NCBI GenBank assembly: GCA_001013295.1
Contig: LAZY01000028.1
Span: 1 to 64,000, forward strand
Length of the DNA stretch: 64,000 nucleotides
Reading direction: 5' to 3'
DNA from: Chryseobacterium indologenes
GTDB lineage: Bacteria; Bacteroidota; Bacteroidia; Flavobacteriales; Weeksellaceae
Each line of letters starts with the position of its first letter. Positions within the stretch are counted from its first letter, which is position 1. The position numbers and the translations under genes are program-made. The notes under the pieces were generated by a model. It was not told the origin of the DNA, searched no databases, and saw only the letters and a program-made list of their open reading frames with translations. This document shows positions 25,771 through 34,968 of this stretch, piece by piece.

Positions 25771-26635
25771 ATGAATAAGAATTATGCAGTGGCAGGAGCA
25801 ATTCTGCTATCATTGAACGTGTTCGCACAGGAAAAAACAAAGGTAGATTCTGTAAAGAATTATTACGAAATCCAGGAAGTGAATATCTTTGGAAAAGAGA
25901 AAAATGAAGGCCCAATTCATAAGATTGATACGCAGTTGATTCAGGATTTTAATAAAACGAATGTTGTAGATGCGGTCAATCTTTTACCCGGAGTAAGCAT
26001 TACGCAAATGGATGCAAGAAACGAGGGAAGTATTTTGGTTAGGGGATTCAACTCGCTAAGAACGCCTGTTTTTTTTGATGGCATTCCTATTTACACGCCT
26101 TATGATGGCAATTTTGATTTGAGCCGTTTTACGACTTTTGACATTAACAGTATTTCTGTGGAAAAAAGGTTTGGTTTGCGTGCAATACGGATCAAATACG
26201 ATGGGTGGAGCTGTGAACATAGTATCCAGAAAACCTATCAAAGCTTTGGATATTGATGGTCAATCGGGCGTTGGTTTTGCAGACGGAACGGGTGTGAATT
26301 CTTATTTTACGGCGCTCAACATCGGAACCAGACAAGATAAATTTTACATAATGGGTTCTGCTTCTTTATTGAAAGTTGATAATTATCTGATTTCAAGAAA
26401 ATTTGACAGAACACAGTTGCAACCATCATTAGAAAGAGTGAATTCTGAATCTATGGATGTGAGATTGAGTGCAAAATTCGGATACACGCTTAATGCAAAA
26501 TTATCGGTAAATATTGTCAAAGAAGTCAACTTCGATTTTGGTGTTAGAAATTTATTCGATCGAAATTATTACCTTTCTTATGGCTATCCAAAAGAGGGCA
26601 GAAACTTCATTACAGCAGTGAATTATCATTTTTAA
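25771..26635 (+). pseudogene. TonB-dependent receptor, frameshifted and internally deleted
   Basis: Starts with a signal peptide (MNKNYAVAGAILLSLNVFAQ) and a complete plug-domain beginning (VVDAVNLLPGVSITQMDARN, ILVRGFNSLRTPVFFDGIPI). At a run of six A (about 26162-26167) the frame shifts: removing one A joins VEK to GLVCVQYGSNTMGGAVNIV. The barrel is collapsed: after AKFGYTLNAKLS the text jumps to the last strands (NFDFGVRNLFDRNYYLSYGYP, ending in F). About 285 residues remain against the usual 650 or more. In the Moco block it may once have imported molybdate or tungstate. Confidence 0.85.
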
Positions 26636-26646
26636 ATTTAATTAAA

Positions 26647-26880
26647 ATGAAACTAAAAATATTTGGAAAACTTACGGAGATCTTTAATACCGATGAATAT
26701 AATTTTTCTTTGGAAAACAATATATCCATCGCTGAGCTGAAATTGATGCTTGATAAAGAATTTCCAAGATTAAAAGAAACTACTTTTTTGGTTGCTGTTG
26801 ACGGATTAAAAGCAGATAATAACCAACTGATATCTGATACATCTGAAATCGCATTATTACCGCCGTATTCAGGTGGTTAA
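26647..26880 (+). CDS. moaD: Molybdopterin synthase small subunit MoaD
   Basis: A 77-residue ubiquitin-like protein ending in ALLPPYSGG, the Gly-Gly tail that is thiocarboxylated and donates sulfur to precursor Z. It is followed 12 bases later by the adenylating enzyme gene moeB and then by moaE, its synthase partner. Confidence 0.93.
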   Translation: MKLKIFGKLTEIFNTDEYNFSLENNISIAELKLMLDKEFPRLKETTFLVAVDGLKADNNQLISDTSEIALLPPYSGG

Positions 26881-26892
26881 AATTTAAGTAAA

Positions 26893-27978
26893 ATGAATAT
26901 AAAAAGATATAACAGACAGATCATACTTCCGGGTTTCGGAATTTCTACACAGGAAAAACTTTCAAGATCTTCGGTTTTGGTGGTCGGAGCGGGTGGCCTG
27001 GGATGTCCTGTGATGCAGATTTTGGTATCTACGGGAGTAGGAGTGGTTGGAGTAGCGGATTTTGACACCATAGAATTTGAGAATCTTCATCGTCAGTATT
27101 TATATAGTGAACAGGATGTAGGAGTGCCTAAGGTTATTGCTGCTGTAGAACATTTAAGTAAAATCAACTCTGAGATCGATATTATAGCATTTCAGGAAAT
27201 GATAACAAATAAAAATGTTTTGTCGATCATCCATAATTTTGATGTAGTGGTAGACTGTACAGATAATTTTGCCACAAGGTATTTATTGAACGACGCCTGC
27301 TATCTGATGAAAAAACCTTTGGTCTATGCATCTCTTTTTCGAGATGAAGGTCAGGTTTCGGTCTTCAATGTGGAGAAGGAAGATCAAATGACCAATTATA
27401 GAGATTTATTTCCGGTTCCGCCCAATCAGAGTGAAGTTCCAAATTGTAATGAAGCGGGAGTTTTGCCTACGCATTCGGCTGTTATCGGAACTTTTCAGGC
27501 GAATGAAGTCATCAAGTTATTAAGCGGTTCAGCCGAGACTTTGATTCATCAGTTACTGATTTTTAATACCAAAAATTATCAATCAATGAAAATTAAATTT
27601 AATGAAAATCAAGAAAAAGCGGGACCAAAAACCATCGAAGAATTTCAAAATTTTGATTATGAAGAATTCTGTAGTCTTAATAAAAATGATGAAATAAATT
27701 CATTTTCAGAACTTCAATCGTTTTTAAATCATGACAAAAGCATTTTGATCGATGTAAGAGAAGAGGACGAACAGCCTAAAATTTCAGCAATGAAGATTTT
27801 AGAACTTCCATTTGGCACACTTGAAGAAAATTTGGAAAGATTGAATGGCTATACATCGATCTGTTTTGTATGTGTTTCAGGAATCAGGAGTCAGAAAGCG
27901 GTAAAACTTTTAAAAAGTCATTTTCCGGATAAAGAAATAAAACATTTTAAATCAGGCATAAAATCAATTTTACAATGA
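26893..27978 (+). CDS. moeB: MoeB-type adenylyltransferase with C-terminal rhodanese domain
   Basis: A 361-residue protein. The E1-like domain (1-245) has GAGGLGCPVMQIL for ATP binding, the Asp in DFDTIEFENLHRQ, and VVDCTDNFATRYLLND. The CxxC zinc pairs found in many relatives are not evident. Residues 265-361 are a rhodanese domain with active-site Cys in CVSGIRSQKA, which could supply sulfur to MoaD directly. Fused rhodanese is known in this family. It overlaps moaE by 4 bases. Confidence 0.9.
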   Translation: MNIKRYNRQIILPGFGISTQEKLSRSSVLVVGAGGLGCPVMQILVSTGVGVVGVADFDTIEFENLHRQYLYSEQDVGVPKVIAAVEHLSKINSEIDIIAFQEMITNKNVLSIIHNFDVVVDCTDNFATRYLLNDACYLMKKPLVYASLFRDEGQVSVFNVEKEDQMTNYRDLFPVPPNQSEVPNCNEAGVLPTHSAVIGTFQANEVIKLLSGSAETLIHQLLIFNTKNYQSMKIKFNENQEKAGPKTIEEFQNFDYEEFCSLNKNDEINSFSELQSFLNHDKSILIDVREEDEQPKISAMKILELPFGTLEENLERLNGYTSICFVCVSGIRSQKAVKLLKSHFPDKEIKHFKSGIKSILQ

Positions 27979-28415
27979 AAAAAATCAAAGATATTTTTAT
28001 CGAAGGTCCTATCAATCCAATATTCGTTGCTGAAAGCATTACCAAGCATACGGTCAAAACCACGATTGGCGGACACAGTATTTTTCTTGGTCAGATCCGC
28101 GAAGATATGATTGACAAGAAAAAAGTTCAAGCAATACATTTTACAGCTTACAAAGAAATGGCTCTTGAAAAGGCACATGAGATCCGTGAAGAGATTATTG
28201 CAAAATATGGGTTAACCTGTGCACATATTTACCATTCGTTGGGGGAAATCAAGGTGGGTGAAATCTGCCTCTTCGTTTTCACTTCAGCTGCGCATCGTAA
28301 GGAAGCCATCAACGCCTGTGATGAAATGGTTGATAGGATTAAGAAAGAAGTTCCTTTATGGGGCAAAGAAATACTGGAAGATAACTCTCACACTTGGAAA
28401 GAAAATAAGCAATAA
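27975..28415 (+). CDS. moaE: Molybdopterin synthase large subunit MoaE
   Basis: A 146-residue protein with the family pattern GGHSIFLGQIREDM, IHFTAYKEMALEKA, HSLGEIKVGE and the catalytic-lysine region VPLWGKEILED. It combines with MoaD to convert precursor Z to molybdopterin. It overlaps moeB by 4 bases, and moaC-mog starts 4 bases after it, so the three are translationally linked. Confidence 0.95.
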   Translation: MKKIKDIFIEGPINPIFVAESITKHTVKTTIGGHSIFLGQIREDMIDKKKVQAIHFTAYKEMALEKAHEIREEIIAKYGLTCAHIYHSLGEIKVGEICLFVFTSAAHRKEAINACDEMVDRIKKEVPLWGKEILEDNSHTWKENKQ

Positions 28416-28419
28416 GTAT

Positions 28420-29325
28420 ATGGTTAATATTACTCATAAAAATAATACCCTCAGAAAAGCTATGGCTGAGGCTGTCCTGAGCGTTAGTTCACAAGAAACG
28501 ATTGATGCGATTGTCAACAATTCTGTTCCGAAGGGCAATGTTTTTGAGATGTCAAAAACGGCGGGATTATTTGCTGCCAAAAAAACCAGTGATGTTATTC
28601 CTGATTGTCATCCTATTCCGATAGAATATACTTCCATACAATTTGAGATCAGAGATTTGGAAATTTATATCACATCTGAAATTCATACAATTTATAAAAC
28701 CGGGGTAGAAGTCGAGGCGATGCATTCAGCTTCTGTTGTGGCACTCACAATGTATGATATGCTGAAACCGATTGATAAAAATATAGAAATCAGAAATATC
28801 AGACTGATCGAGAAAAAAGGTGGTAAATCAGACCTCAAGGATTCTGGAGTGGGAATTAACGCTTCCGTAATAGTTTGTTCAGACAGTATTTTTGCAGGGA
28901 AAAAAGAAGATAAAGCAGGAAAGGCGATTATTTCAGCATTGGAGAAAAACCTCGTGAGTATTGATGATTATATCATTATTCCTGACGAGATTGTGGAAAT
29001 TCAAAGCAAAATAAACTTTTACGTCCAAAACGGAATTTCCCTTGTAATGATCACTGGAGGAACAGGACTTTCGAAAAGAGATGTAACACCGGAAGCAGTT
29101 CGTCCGCTTTTAGAAAGAGAAATTCCCGGAGTTGCAGAAGCCATTAGAAATTACGGACAATTACGAACTCCTTATTCAATGCTTTCCAGAAGTATTGCCG
29201 GAATGATTGGTGAGACATTGGTCATTGCACTTCCTGGTTCTACAAAAGGAGCGGAGGAGTCAATGGATGCGATATTTCCTGGAATTTTACATATCTATAA
29301 AATAATAAATGGAGGCAAGCATTAA
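28420..29325 (+). CDS. moaCB: Bifunctional MoaC-MogA (MoaCB-type) protein
   Basis: A 302-residue fusion. I start at ATG 28420, just after moaE; the longer reading back to 28219 lies inside moaE. Residues 1-140 are MoaC (TAGLFAAKKTSDVIPDCHPI, GVEVEAMHSASVVAL, and a late-domain Lys/Asp region). Residues 148-302 are MogA-like (VIVCSDSIFAGKKEDKAGKA, MITGGTGLSKRDVTPEA, ALPGSTKGAEES). One protein thus makes cyclic pyranopterin and adenylylates molybdopterin. This is the last gene of the Moco block. Confidence 0.93.
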   Translation: MVNITHKNNTLRKAMAEAVLSVSSQETIDAIVNNSVPKGNVFEMSKTAGLFAAKKTSDVIPDCHPIPIEYTSIQFEIRDLEIYITSEIHTIYKTGVEVEAMHSASVVALTMYDMLKPIDKNIEIRNIRLIEKKGGKSDLKDSGVGINASVIVCSDSIFAGKKEDKAGKAIISALEKNLVSIDDYIIIPDEIVEIQSKINFYVQNGISLVMITGGTGLSKRDVTPEAVRPLLEREIPGVAEAIRNYGQLRTPYSMLSRSIAGMIGETLVIALPGSTKGAEESMDAIFPGILHIYKIINGGKH

Positions 29326-29347
29326 ATCAAATGACATAAATCAGAAT

Positions 29348-29395
29348 AATAAAAGACAAAACACTCTTTTATTTGAAATTCTAATCTTAAATTTG
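29348..29395 (+). promoter_or_regulatory. Palindromic operator and promoter of the hemerythrin-PAS gene
   Basis: AATAAAAGAC-N6-CTCTTTTATT (29348-29373, 9 of 10 arm bases paired), followed by the -7 element TAAATTTG at 29388-29395. The palindrome centre lies 34.5 bases before the final G, identical to the nitrate reductase and Rrf2 promoters. Confidence 0.7.
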
Positions 29396-29493
29396 TCGTA
29401 ATTCTATTATTAAAGAACAAAACGCCTAGTTAGAAAAGTTTTTTTATTTTTAAATAGAAGATAAAAAGATATTAATATTTTATTAAAAAATAA

Positions 29494-30450
29494 ATGGATA
29501 AAAATCAATTTAAATCAGGACATCCTGTTCAAACTTATTTGATCGAAGAAGAAATAATTATTTCTTTGTTAGAAGAACTGAACAATACAAATGCAAACGA
29601 AGAATTTCAGAAGTTTTACAATCTTTTCAATCAACTGGCAACCGTTGAAAGACGATTTGAAAGAAAAGAAAATCAACTGTTTCCGTTTTTAGAGCAGAAA
29701 GGATGGACAGGGCCTTCCAGAAATATGTGGTCTTTCCACGATACAATAAGGGAAATTTTCAGGATCATCAGAAAAAATATCGATGAAAAAGATCTGGATT
29801 CTGCGATGGAAAATACAGAGTATGCAGGACAGAATTTGAGGAATCTAATAGCGGTTGAGAAAACAGTTTTGTTTCCTAACGCTTTGGATATTCTTACAGA
29901 GGATGAATGGATCAAAATGCGTGAAGGAGAAGATGAGATCGGCTGGATGCTTAGCAAGCCTCCCGCAAAATATCCTGAAGACAATCAATATGTACATCCA
30001 TCAGAAGATACAGTCGTAAGAACCGATGTCGTTTTTGATGAAAATGCATCACATTTCGACGAAGGATATATGACAATTGAACAAGTGAATCTATTATTTA
30101 GAACTTTACCTTTAGATTTGACCTATGTCGATGAAAATGACAGAGTGATCTTCTATAATCGAGGAGAAGAACGTGTTTTCCCCAGAAGTGCGGGGATCAT
30201 CGGAAGGGAGGTAAAATTCTGCCATCCTCCAAAAAGTGTTGATACAGTATTGAAAATAGTAGAGGCATTTCGGAAAGGAGAACAAAATGAAGCATCATTT
30301 TGGTTTAACTATAAAGAGAAGTTGATTTATGTTCGATATTTTGCTGTTCGGGATGCTCAGAAAAATTACCGGGGTGTAATTGAAATGTCTCAGGATATTT
30401 CTGAAACGAAAAAAATAGAAGGCGAAAGGAGACTGTTGGAATGGGAATGA
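29494..30450 (+). CDS. Hemerythrin-PAS protein (DUF438-like sensor)
   Basis: A 318-residue soluble protein. Residues 10-150 form a hemerythrin-like four-helix domain with metal-ligand candidates ERRFERKENQLFPFLE, WSFHDTIREIF and AVEKTVLFPNAL. Residues 195-310 are a PAS domain (LPLDLTYVDENDRVIFYN, FCHPPKSVDTVLKIVEAF, YRGVIEMSQDIS). The combination resembles DUF438-type proteins. A di-iron and PAS pair suits sensing of NO or oxygen, but no output domain follows, so it may detoxify or hand the signal to the regulator encoded next. It has its own palindromic promoter. Confidence 0.8.
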   Translation: MDKNQFKSGHPVQTYLIEEEIIISLLEELNNTNANEEFQKFYNLFNQLATVERRFERKENQLFPFLEQKGWTGPSRNMWSFHDTIREIFRIIRKNIDEKDLDSAMENTEYAGQNLRNLIAVEKTVLFPNALDILTEDEWIKMREGEDEIGWMLSKPPAKYPEDNQYVHPSEDTVVRTDVVFDENASHFDEGYMTIEQVNLLFRTLPLDLTYVDENDRVIFYNRGEERVFPRSAGIIGREVKFCHPPKSVDTVLKIVEAFRKGEQNEASFWFNYKEKLIYVRYFAVRDAQKNYRGVIEMSQDISETKKIEGERRLLEWE

Positions 30451-30462
30451 TAAATATCAATT

Positions 30463-30511
30463 AAATAAAATACTAATTTGTCTTTTATTTGTCTTAATAT
30501 TTTTATCTTTG
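30463..30511 (+). promoter_or_regulatory. Palindromic operator and promoter of the first Rrf2 gene
   Basis: AAATAAAATAC-N6-GTCTTTTATTT (30463-30490, 10 of 11 arm bases paired), then TATCTTTG at 30504-30511. Again the centre is 34.5 bases upstream of the last G of the -7 element. Confidence 0.7.
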
Positions 30512-30528
30512 TTTTATAAAAATAACAA

Positions 30529-30960
30529 ATGTTTTCTAAAACCTGTGAATACGCCATACGAGCCTTGATCTTTATTGCGCAGAAATCGAAAGATGGAAGT
30601 CGGATAGGCATCAAAGATATTTCATCGGGTATAGATTCTCCGGAATATTTCATTGCAAAAATACTTCAGGATCTCAGTAGAAAAGGTTTTGTGCAATCGG
30701 CAAAAGGACCCAACGGTGGTTTCTATATGGATGATGCCAATCTTGAACAGTCTGTAGCTGATATTGTGAGAGAAATAGATGGTGACAAACTATTTTCGGG
30801 TTGCGGTCTTGGTCTTAAAGAATGTTCGGAAGATCACCCTTGTCCTATCCATAATGATTTTAAACACATACGACAGGAAATAAAAACAATGTTGGAAGAA
30901 TCTAGAATTCAACTTTTTGTAGAAAATCTGGATTTAAAACTGACATTCCTAAAACAATAA
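30529..30960 (+). CDS. Rrf2-family regulator, NsrR-like
   Basis: A 143-residue protein. Its winged helix (residues 1-70, EYAIRALIFIAQ, SPEYFIAKILQDLSRKGFV, GPNGGFYM) is typical of Rrf2. Three cysteines in CGLGLKECSEDHPC (C-x6-C-x5-C) can hold an iron-sulfur cluster, as in NsrR and IscR, which have slightly shorter spacing. Placed directly before nirK, it is a likely NO or nitrite sensor of the nitrite/NO reductase genes. A second, related copy lies at 44345-44782. Its own promoter carries the cluster palindrome. Confidence 0.9.
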   Translation: MFSKTCEYAIRALIFIAQKSKDGSRIGIKDISSGIDSPEYFIAKILQDLSRKGFVQSAKGPNGGFYMDDANLEQSVADIVREIDGDKLFSGCGLGLKECSEDHPCPIHNDFKHIRQEIKTMLEESRIQLFVENLDLKLTFLKQ

Positions 30961-30973
30961 AAAAAATTATTAC

Positions 30974-30999
30974 AATAAAATACTAAAAGGTGTTTTTAT
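30974..30999 (+). promoter_or_regulatory. Degenerate copy of the cluster palindrome before nirK
   Basis: AATAAAATAC-N6-GTGTTTTTAT (30974-30999); 7 of 10 arm bases pair. The left half, including the following TAA, is identical to the left half of the Rrf2-gene site. No TAnnTTTG element stands at the 34.5-base distance, so promoter details differ here. Confidence 0.45.
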
Positions 31000-31043
31000 C
31001 TTTTTAATTTATTGGTACTAAATGTTACTCAAATATTTCAGTT

Positions 31044-32081
31044 ATGAAAAAGACATTCATCATCGCAACAGTTTTATCAGCTTTCATCAGTCTGAATTCC
31101 TGTAAACAAAACAATTCTACAAGCTCTGAAAATAATTCAGATACAGAAAAAATTAAAACAGACGGTTCCGTAGAACAGCAAAAATCTGTAGCACCGCCCA
31201 ACGTGCCGGCTCCCGTTGGAGATCGTGTAGCAAAGAAAGTTGTCGTTCGTCTGGAAACTATCGAGAAGACCGGCGAATTGGCAGACGGTACGCAATATAA
31301 TTTCTGGACTTTCAACGGAACGGTTCCGGGAAGTTTTATCCGTGCAAGGGTAGGCGATGAAATCGAACTTCACTTAAAAAATAATGAAAACAATACATTC
31401 CCTCACAACATCGACCTCCACGCTGTTAATGGTCCCGGTGGCGGTGCAGAAGCCACTTTCGTAGCGCCGGGAACGGAAAAAGTTTTCAATTTTAAAGCAC
31501 TGAATCCCGGACTTTATGTTTACCATTGTGCCACAGCTCCTGTAGGAATGCACATTGCCAACGGAATGTACGGTCTCATCCTTATCGAACCGGAAGGCGG
31601 ACTGCCAAAAGTGGACAAAGAATACTACATTATGCAGGGCGATTTCTACACCAAAGGGAAATTTGGTGACAAAGGTCTTCAGGAATTCGATATGGATAAA
31701 GCCATTTCAGAACATCCGGAATATGTTGTATTTAACGGAAAAACCGGAGCTCTTTTGGGCGATGGCGAATTGCAGGCAAAAGTAGGTGAAACTGTACGTT
31801 TTTTCGTAGGAAACGGTGGTCCGAACCTTACGTCTTCTTTCCACGTGATCGGGGAAATCTTCGACAGAGTGTATATGGAAGGCGGCAGCAAAATCAATGA
31901 AAATGTACAGACCACGGTTATTCCTCCTGGTGGAGCGTCTATTGTAGAGTTCAAAGCAACCGTTCCCGGTGAATATGTGATTGTTGACCACGCAATTTTC
32001 AGAGCTTTCAACAAAGGAGCTTTAGGCAAAATTAAAGTTACAGGACCGGATAATCCTGCAGTTTATAAAAAGAATCCATAA
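31044..32081 (+). CDS. nirK: Copper-containing nitrite reductase NirK
   Basis: A 345-residue lipoprotein (lipobox Cys20 in ISLNSC) made of two cupredoxin domains. Type 1 copper ligands are visible in [10 protein letters not shown] (His), YVYHCATAP (Cys and His) and [10 protein letters not shown] (Met). Type 2 copper ligands are the His of HNIDLH, the His next to the Cys, and the His of [11 protein letters not shown]. It reduces nitrite to NO in the periplasm or on the outer leaflet. It is followed by nirV, SCO and cytochrome c genes that probably assist or feed it. Confidence 0.95.
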   Translation: MKKTFIIATVLSAFISLNSCKQNNSTSSENNSDTEKIKTDGSVEQQKSVAPPNVPAPVGDRVAKKVVVRLETIEKTGELADGTQYNFWTFNGTVPGSFIRARVGDEIELHLKNNENNTFPHNIDLHAVNGPGGGAEATFVAPGTEKVFNFKALNPGLYVYHCATAPVGMHIANGMYGLILIEPEGGLPKVDKEYYIMQGDFYTKGKFGDKGLQEFDMDKAISEHPEYVVFNGKTGALLGDGELQAKVGETVRFFVGNGGPNLTSSFHVIGEIFDRVYMEGGSKINENVQTTVIPPGGASIVEFKATVPGEYVIVDHAIFRAFNKGALGKIKVTGPDNPAVYKKNP

Positions 32082-32122
32082 TTTTTTTTCTTGTTTCATT
32101 GAGGTTTAGCAAATACAAAGCA

Positions 32123-32959
32123 ATGAGAGTTTTTATCATCATTTGTGCAGTCATCCTGAATTTGGGTTTAGCTTCCTGTTCACAAACTCCCAAAAGTCAT
32201 CAGAGTACGTCTATAGCAGATCATCAGTTAGAATTCATTTCCAGTTCAAAAAAAATGATGAAAATAGACAGCGGATCGTACAGAGCTTTTATCGGAAAAG
32301 ATTCTAACAATATTATTAAAGTAAAATCTTTTTATATTGATAACAGCCCGGTGACCAATGCAGAATATCTCACATTTCTGAAAGCTAATCCTCAATGGAC
32401 CAGAAGCAAAGTGCTTCGGTTATACGCAGACAGCACTTACCTCAAACATTGGAAAGGCGATTATCAGCTTCCGGAAAAAATAAATCCCGACGCTCCCGTA
32501 ACCAATGTTTCCTGGTTTGCCGCAGAAGCGTATGCCAAAAGTGTGGGCAAAAGGCTTCCAACAATAGAAGAATGGGAATATGTAGGACTTGCAGACCGCA
32601 GTTCTAAAAATGCTTCTGATAAACCTCATTTTACAGATTTTATACTTAGAGAATACCAACAGCGGAAAAGCAATATGAATAAAGTTGTAAGACAAGGTGA
32701 ACCCAATTTTTACGGCGTTTACGATATGTACGGAATGGTTTGGGAATGGACGTACGATTTCAACTCGGTGATGATGAGCGGAGAATCCAGAAAAGACAAT
32801 ACCACCAACGAGTCTTTGTTTTGTGCCGGTGGCGCCATTACCGCTTCGGATCTTAGAAATTATGCTGCCTTTGTGCGTTATGCACTTCGCGGAAGTATCA
32901 AAGCTAACAACTGTCTCAACAATCTCGGTTTCCGATGTGCAAGAGATTTTAAAAATTAA
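32123..32959 (+). CDS. nirV: NirV-like lipoprotein (formylglycine-generating-enzyme fold)
   Basis: A 278-residue protein from ATG 32123; the upstream in-frame TTG precedes the signal peptide needlessly. It has a lipobox at Cys19 (LGLASC). The body is an SUMF1/EgtB-type domain: FYIDNSPVTNAEYLTFL, PDAPVTNVSWFAAEAYAKSV, KRLPTIEEWEYVG, YDMYGMVWEWTYDF and a C-terminal LGFRCARD. Genes of this class next to nirK are called nirV, with unsettled function. The symbol rests on context and fold. Confidence 0.85.
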   Translation: MRVFIIICAVILNLGLASCSQTPKSHQSTSIADHQLEFISSSKKMMKIDSGSYRAFIGKDSNNIIKVKSFYIDNSPVTNAEYLTFLKANPQWTRSKVLRLYADSTYLKHWKGDYQLPEKINPDAPVTNVSWFAAEAYAKSVGKRLPTIEEWEYVGLADRSSKNASDKPHFTDFILREYQQRKSNMNKVVRQGEPNFYGVYDMYGMVWEWTYDFNSVMMSGESRKDNTTNESLFCAGGAITASDLRNYAAFVRYALRGSIKANNCLNNLGFRCARDFKN

Positions 32960-32964
32960 AAAAA

Positions 32965-33528
32965 ATGAAAAACTTACTTTATATTTTGTTGGCAATGGCA
33001 AGTTTGTCCTGCAGCAAAAAAAACGAAGAAATAAGTCCGGATTCCATTTATAATGTCAGTTCCAAATGGGAGAAACAGGACGGTAAAACCATTACGTTTT
33101 CTGATATGAAAGGGAAAGTTCTGGTTACTGCAATGATTTTTACATCGTGTAAAACCGCTTGCCCGAGACTCACTGCCGAGATGAGAACCATCTCCCAAAA
33201 AGTAGGAAAAACCAATCCGGAAGACATCCAGTATGTTTTGATTTCCATTGATCCGAAAAACGATACACCGCAGGTAATGAAAGCTTATCTGGATACCAAT
33301 AAATTCGATGAAAAACAATGGACATTTATCCGCAGCAATGAAGATGATACGCGGGAACTCGCCAACGTAATGGCTGTTAAATACAAAGAAATCTCCCCGA
33401 TAGAGTTTTCCCACTCCAATATCATCAGTGTCTATTCCAAAAAAGGAACTTTAGCTTATCAAAAAGAAGGTTTGGACTCCGGCGATGATGACCTTGTAAA
33501 AGAAATTAAAAAACAAATAGAATTATAA
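32965..33528 (+). CDS. SCO1/SenC-type copper chaperone lipoprotein
   Basis: A 187-residue lipoprotein (Cys16 in ASLSC) with a thioredoxin fold. The copper-binding motif is CKTAC (TSCKTACPRL), and the matching His is in FSHSNIISVY. It lies six bases after nirV and just before a cytochrome c, so it most likely delivers copper to NirK. A respiratory oxidase could also be a client, but none is encoded here. Confidence 0.9.
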   Translation: MKNLLYILLAMASLSCSKKNEEISPDSIYNVSSKWEKQDGKTITFSDMKGKVLVTAMIFTSCKTACPRLTAEMRTISQKVGKTNPEDIQYVLISIDPKNDTPQVMKAYLDTNKFDEKQWTFIRSNEDDTRELANVMAVKYKEISPIEFSHSNIISVYSKKGTLAYQKEGLDSGDDDLVKEIKKQIEL

Positions 33529-33547
33529 TCCATAAAAATCTTTAGTA

Positions 33548-33973
33548 ATGAAAAACTTATTTTTTACAGCAATTTTGCTCTCTCTTACCATCACTTCTTG
33601 CTCAGAAAAAAAAGAACAAGTAGCAGAACAGCAGCCCACAACAGAATCCAATACAATGATGGAGGAACCAAAACCTGCAGCATCTGCTGATACTGCTTCA
33701 ACAACAGCCGCAGCAAAGCCCGAAGACGAAGGCAAAGCTCTTGTAGAAGGCGCAGACTGCCTGTCTTGTCACAAGGTAGATTCTAAATTGGTGGGACCGG
33801 CTTATCAGGACGTAGCAGCAAAATATACCGAAGCCGATATCGACCATCTTGCACAAAAAGTGATTGATGGCGGAAAAGGTGTTTGGGGCGATATCCCGAT
33901 GACACCGCACGCCGGACTCAGCAAAGAGAACGCTCAGAAAATGGTAAAATATATCCTTTCACTTAAAAAATAG
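33548..33973 (+). CDS. Monoheme cytochrome c lipoprotein
   Basis: A 141-residue lipoprotein with lipobox at Cys18 (TITSC), then a 45-residue Ala/Thr/Glu/Pro linker and a class I cytochrome c domain. Heme binding is by CLSCH near residue 75, with GPAY after it and a distal Met in WGDIPMTPH. It is the likely electron donor to NirK encoded in the same operon. Confidence 0.92.
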   Translation: MKNLFFTAILLSLTITSCSEKKEQVAEQQPTTESNTMMEEPKPAASADTASTTAAAKPEDEGKALVEGADCLSCHKVDSKLVGPAYQDVAAKYTEADIDHLAQKVIDGGKGVWGDIPMTPHAGLSKENAQKMVKYILSLKK

Positions 33974-33996
33974 ATTAACAACTTATTCAATACTAT

Positions 33997-34075
33997 TTTG
34001 TCATTCCGTAGGAATCTCAATTTACTGATGAGGAATTAAGGACTTATTCTGAATGGATTCCTTCGGAATGACAAA
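33997..34075. repeat. REP/MITE-like inverted repeat
   Basis: Arms at 33997-34016 and 34056-34075 match at 19 of 20 bases (TTTGTCATTCCG-t/a-AGGAATC and its complement) around 39 bases. The gtcattccg..ggaatc phrase is a kind of dispersed repeat I have met in Flavobacteria intergenic regions. It may end the nirK operon transcript. Confidence 0.8.
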
Positions 34076-34224
34076 TAATAGGCTTGAACAAACTAAAAAG
34101 CAGAGTTGTTTATAGTAAAATAGGAGATTTATTGATAATGAACTATATCCAATCAGAAAACTAAAAACCAGAAAATCAAAATAAAAAAATTTTAAAATAA
34201 TAAAAGATAAAAAAGTATTTAATT

Positions 34225-34950
34225 ATGAATATCAAGACAGATTTTATAGGAGAGATTGTAGCTGAAGATTTCAGAACGGCAGCTATTTTCAAAAAAAATG
34301 GTATCGATTTTTGCTGCAAAGGCGGAAGAACCATAGAGGTTGCCTGCGAAAACAAAATGCTGGATGCCAATTCAATTTATGCAGAGATTGAAAATCTTCC
34401 TCAGGATAATGGTGGCTCCATCGATTTTAAAAGCTGGCCACTGGACTTGCTGGCAGATTATGTAGAGAAAATCCATCACCGCTACGTGTATGAAAAAACG
34501 CCTATTTTACAGGCTTTCTTAGACAAACTTTGTAAAGTGCACGGCGGTCGTCATCCGGAATTATTCGAAATTAAAGAATTGTTTGATGCTTCTGCACAGG
34601 ATCTGGGCGCACATCTGAAAAAAGAGGAACTGATTCTTTTCCCATTCATCAAAAATATGGTGAAAGCCAAGATTGACGGCAGTGCTATTCCGCAGCCGCC
34701 TTTCGGAACAGTAGAAAATCCGGTAAATATGATGAAGCACGAACATACCGTGGAAGGGGAACGCCTACGACAAATTGCAGAACTCACAAACGAATATACG
34801 CCGCCAGCCGATGCCTGCAACACCTACAAAGTGACATTTGCAATGCTTCAGGATTTCGAGAACGATTTACACCAACATATCCATCTGGAAAATAATATCC
34901 TTTTCCCAAAATCTATCGAGTTGGAGAAAGAGTTTTCAGTGGAACATTAA
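34225..34950 (+). CDS. ric: Iron-sulfur cluster repair di-iron protein Ric/ScdA
   Basis: A 241-residue protein. The N-terminal ScdA_N domain contains GIDFCCKGG. The hemerythrin-like domain follows with di-iron ligand candidates HHRYVYEKTPIL, HGGRHPELFEI, HLKKEELILFPFI, MKHEHTVEGE and HQHIHLENNILFP. Such proteins restore clusters damaged by NO and can bind NO themselves. The gene stands 18 bases before the NO reductase gene, so the pair is probably induced together. Confidence 0.93.
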   Translation: MNIKTDFIGEIVAEDFRTAAIFKKNGIDFCCKGGRTIEVACENKMLDANSIYAEIENLPQDNGGSIDFKSWPLDLLADYVEKIHHRYVYEKTPILQAFLDKLCKVHGGRHPELFEIKELFDASAQDLGAHLKKEELILFPFIKNMVKAKIDGSAIPQPPFGTVENPVNMMKHEHTVEGERLRQIAELTNEYTPPADACNTYKVTFAMLQDFENDLHQHIHLENNILFPKSIELEKEFSVEH

Positions 34951-34968
34951 GCATCAAAACAAAAATAT

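Noticed and set aside
28219..28419. Longer start for MoaC-MogA inside moaE
   Set aside because: The extension is an out-of-frame reading of moaE; ATG 28420 directly after moaE begins the MoaC domain.
33997..34075. CRISPR repeat
   Set aside because: A single inverted pair with one interval; no array or cas genes.
34199..34224. Cluster palindrome before ric
   Set aside because: Only 7 of 10 arm bases pair and no -7 element stands at the matching distance; A+T-richness alone could give it.
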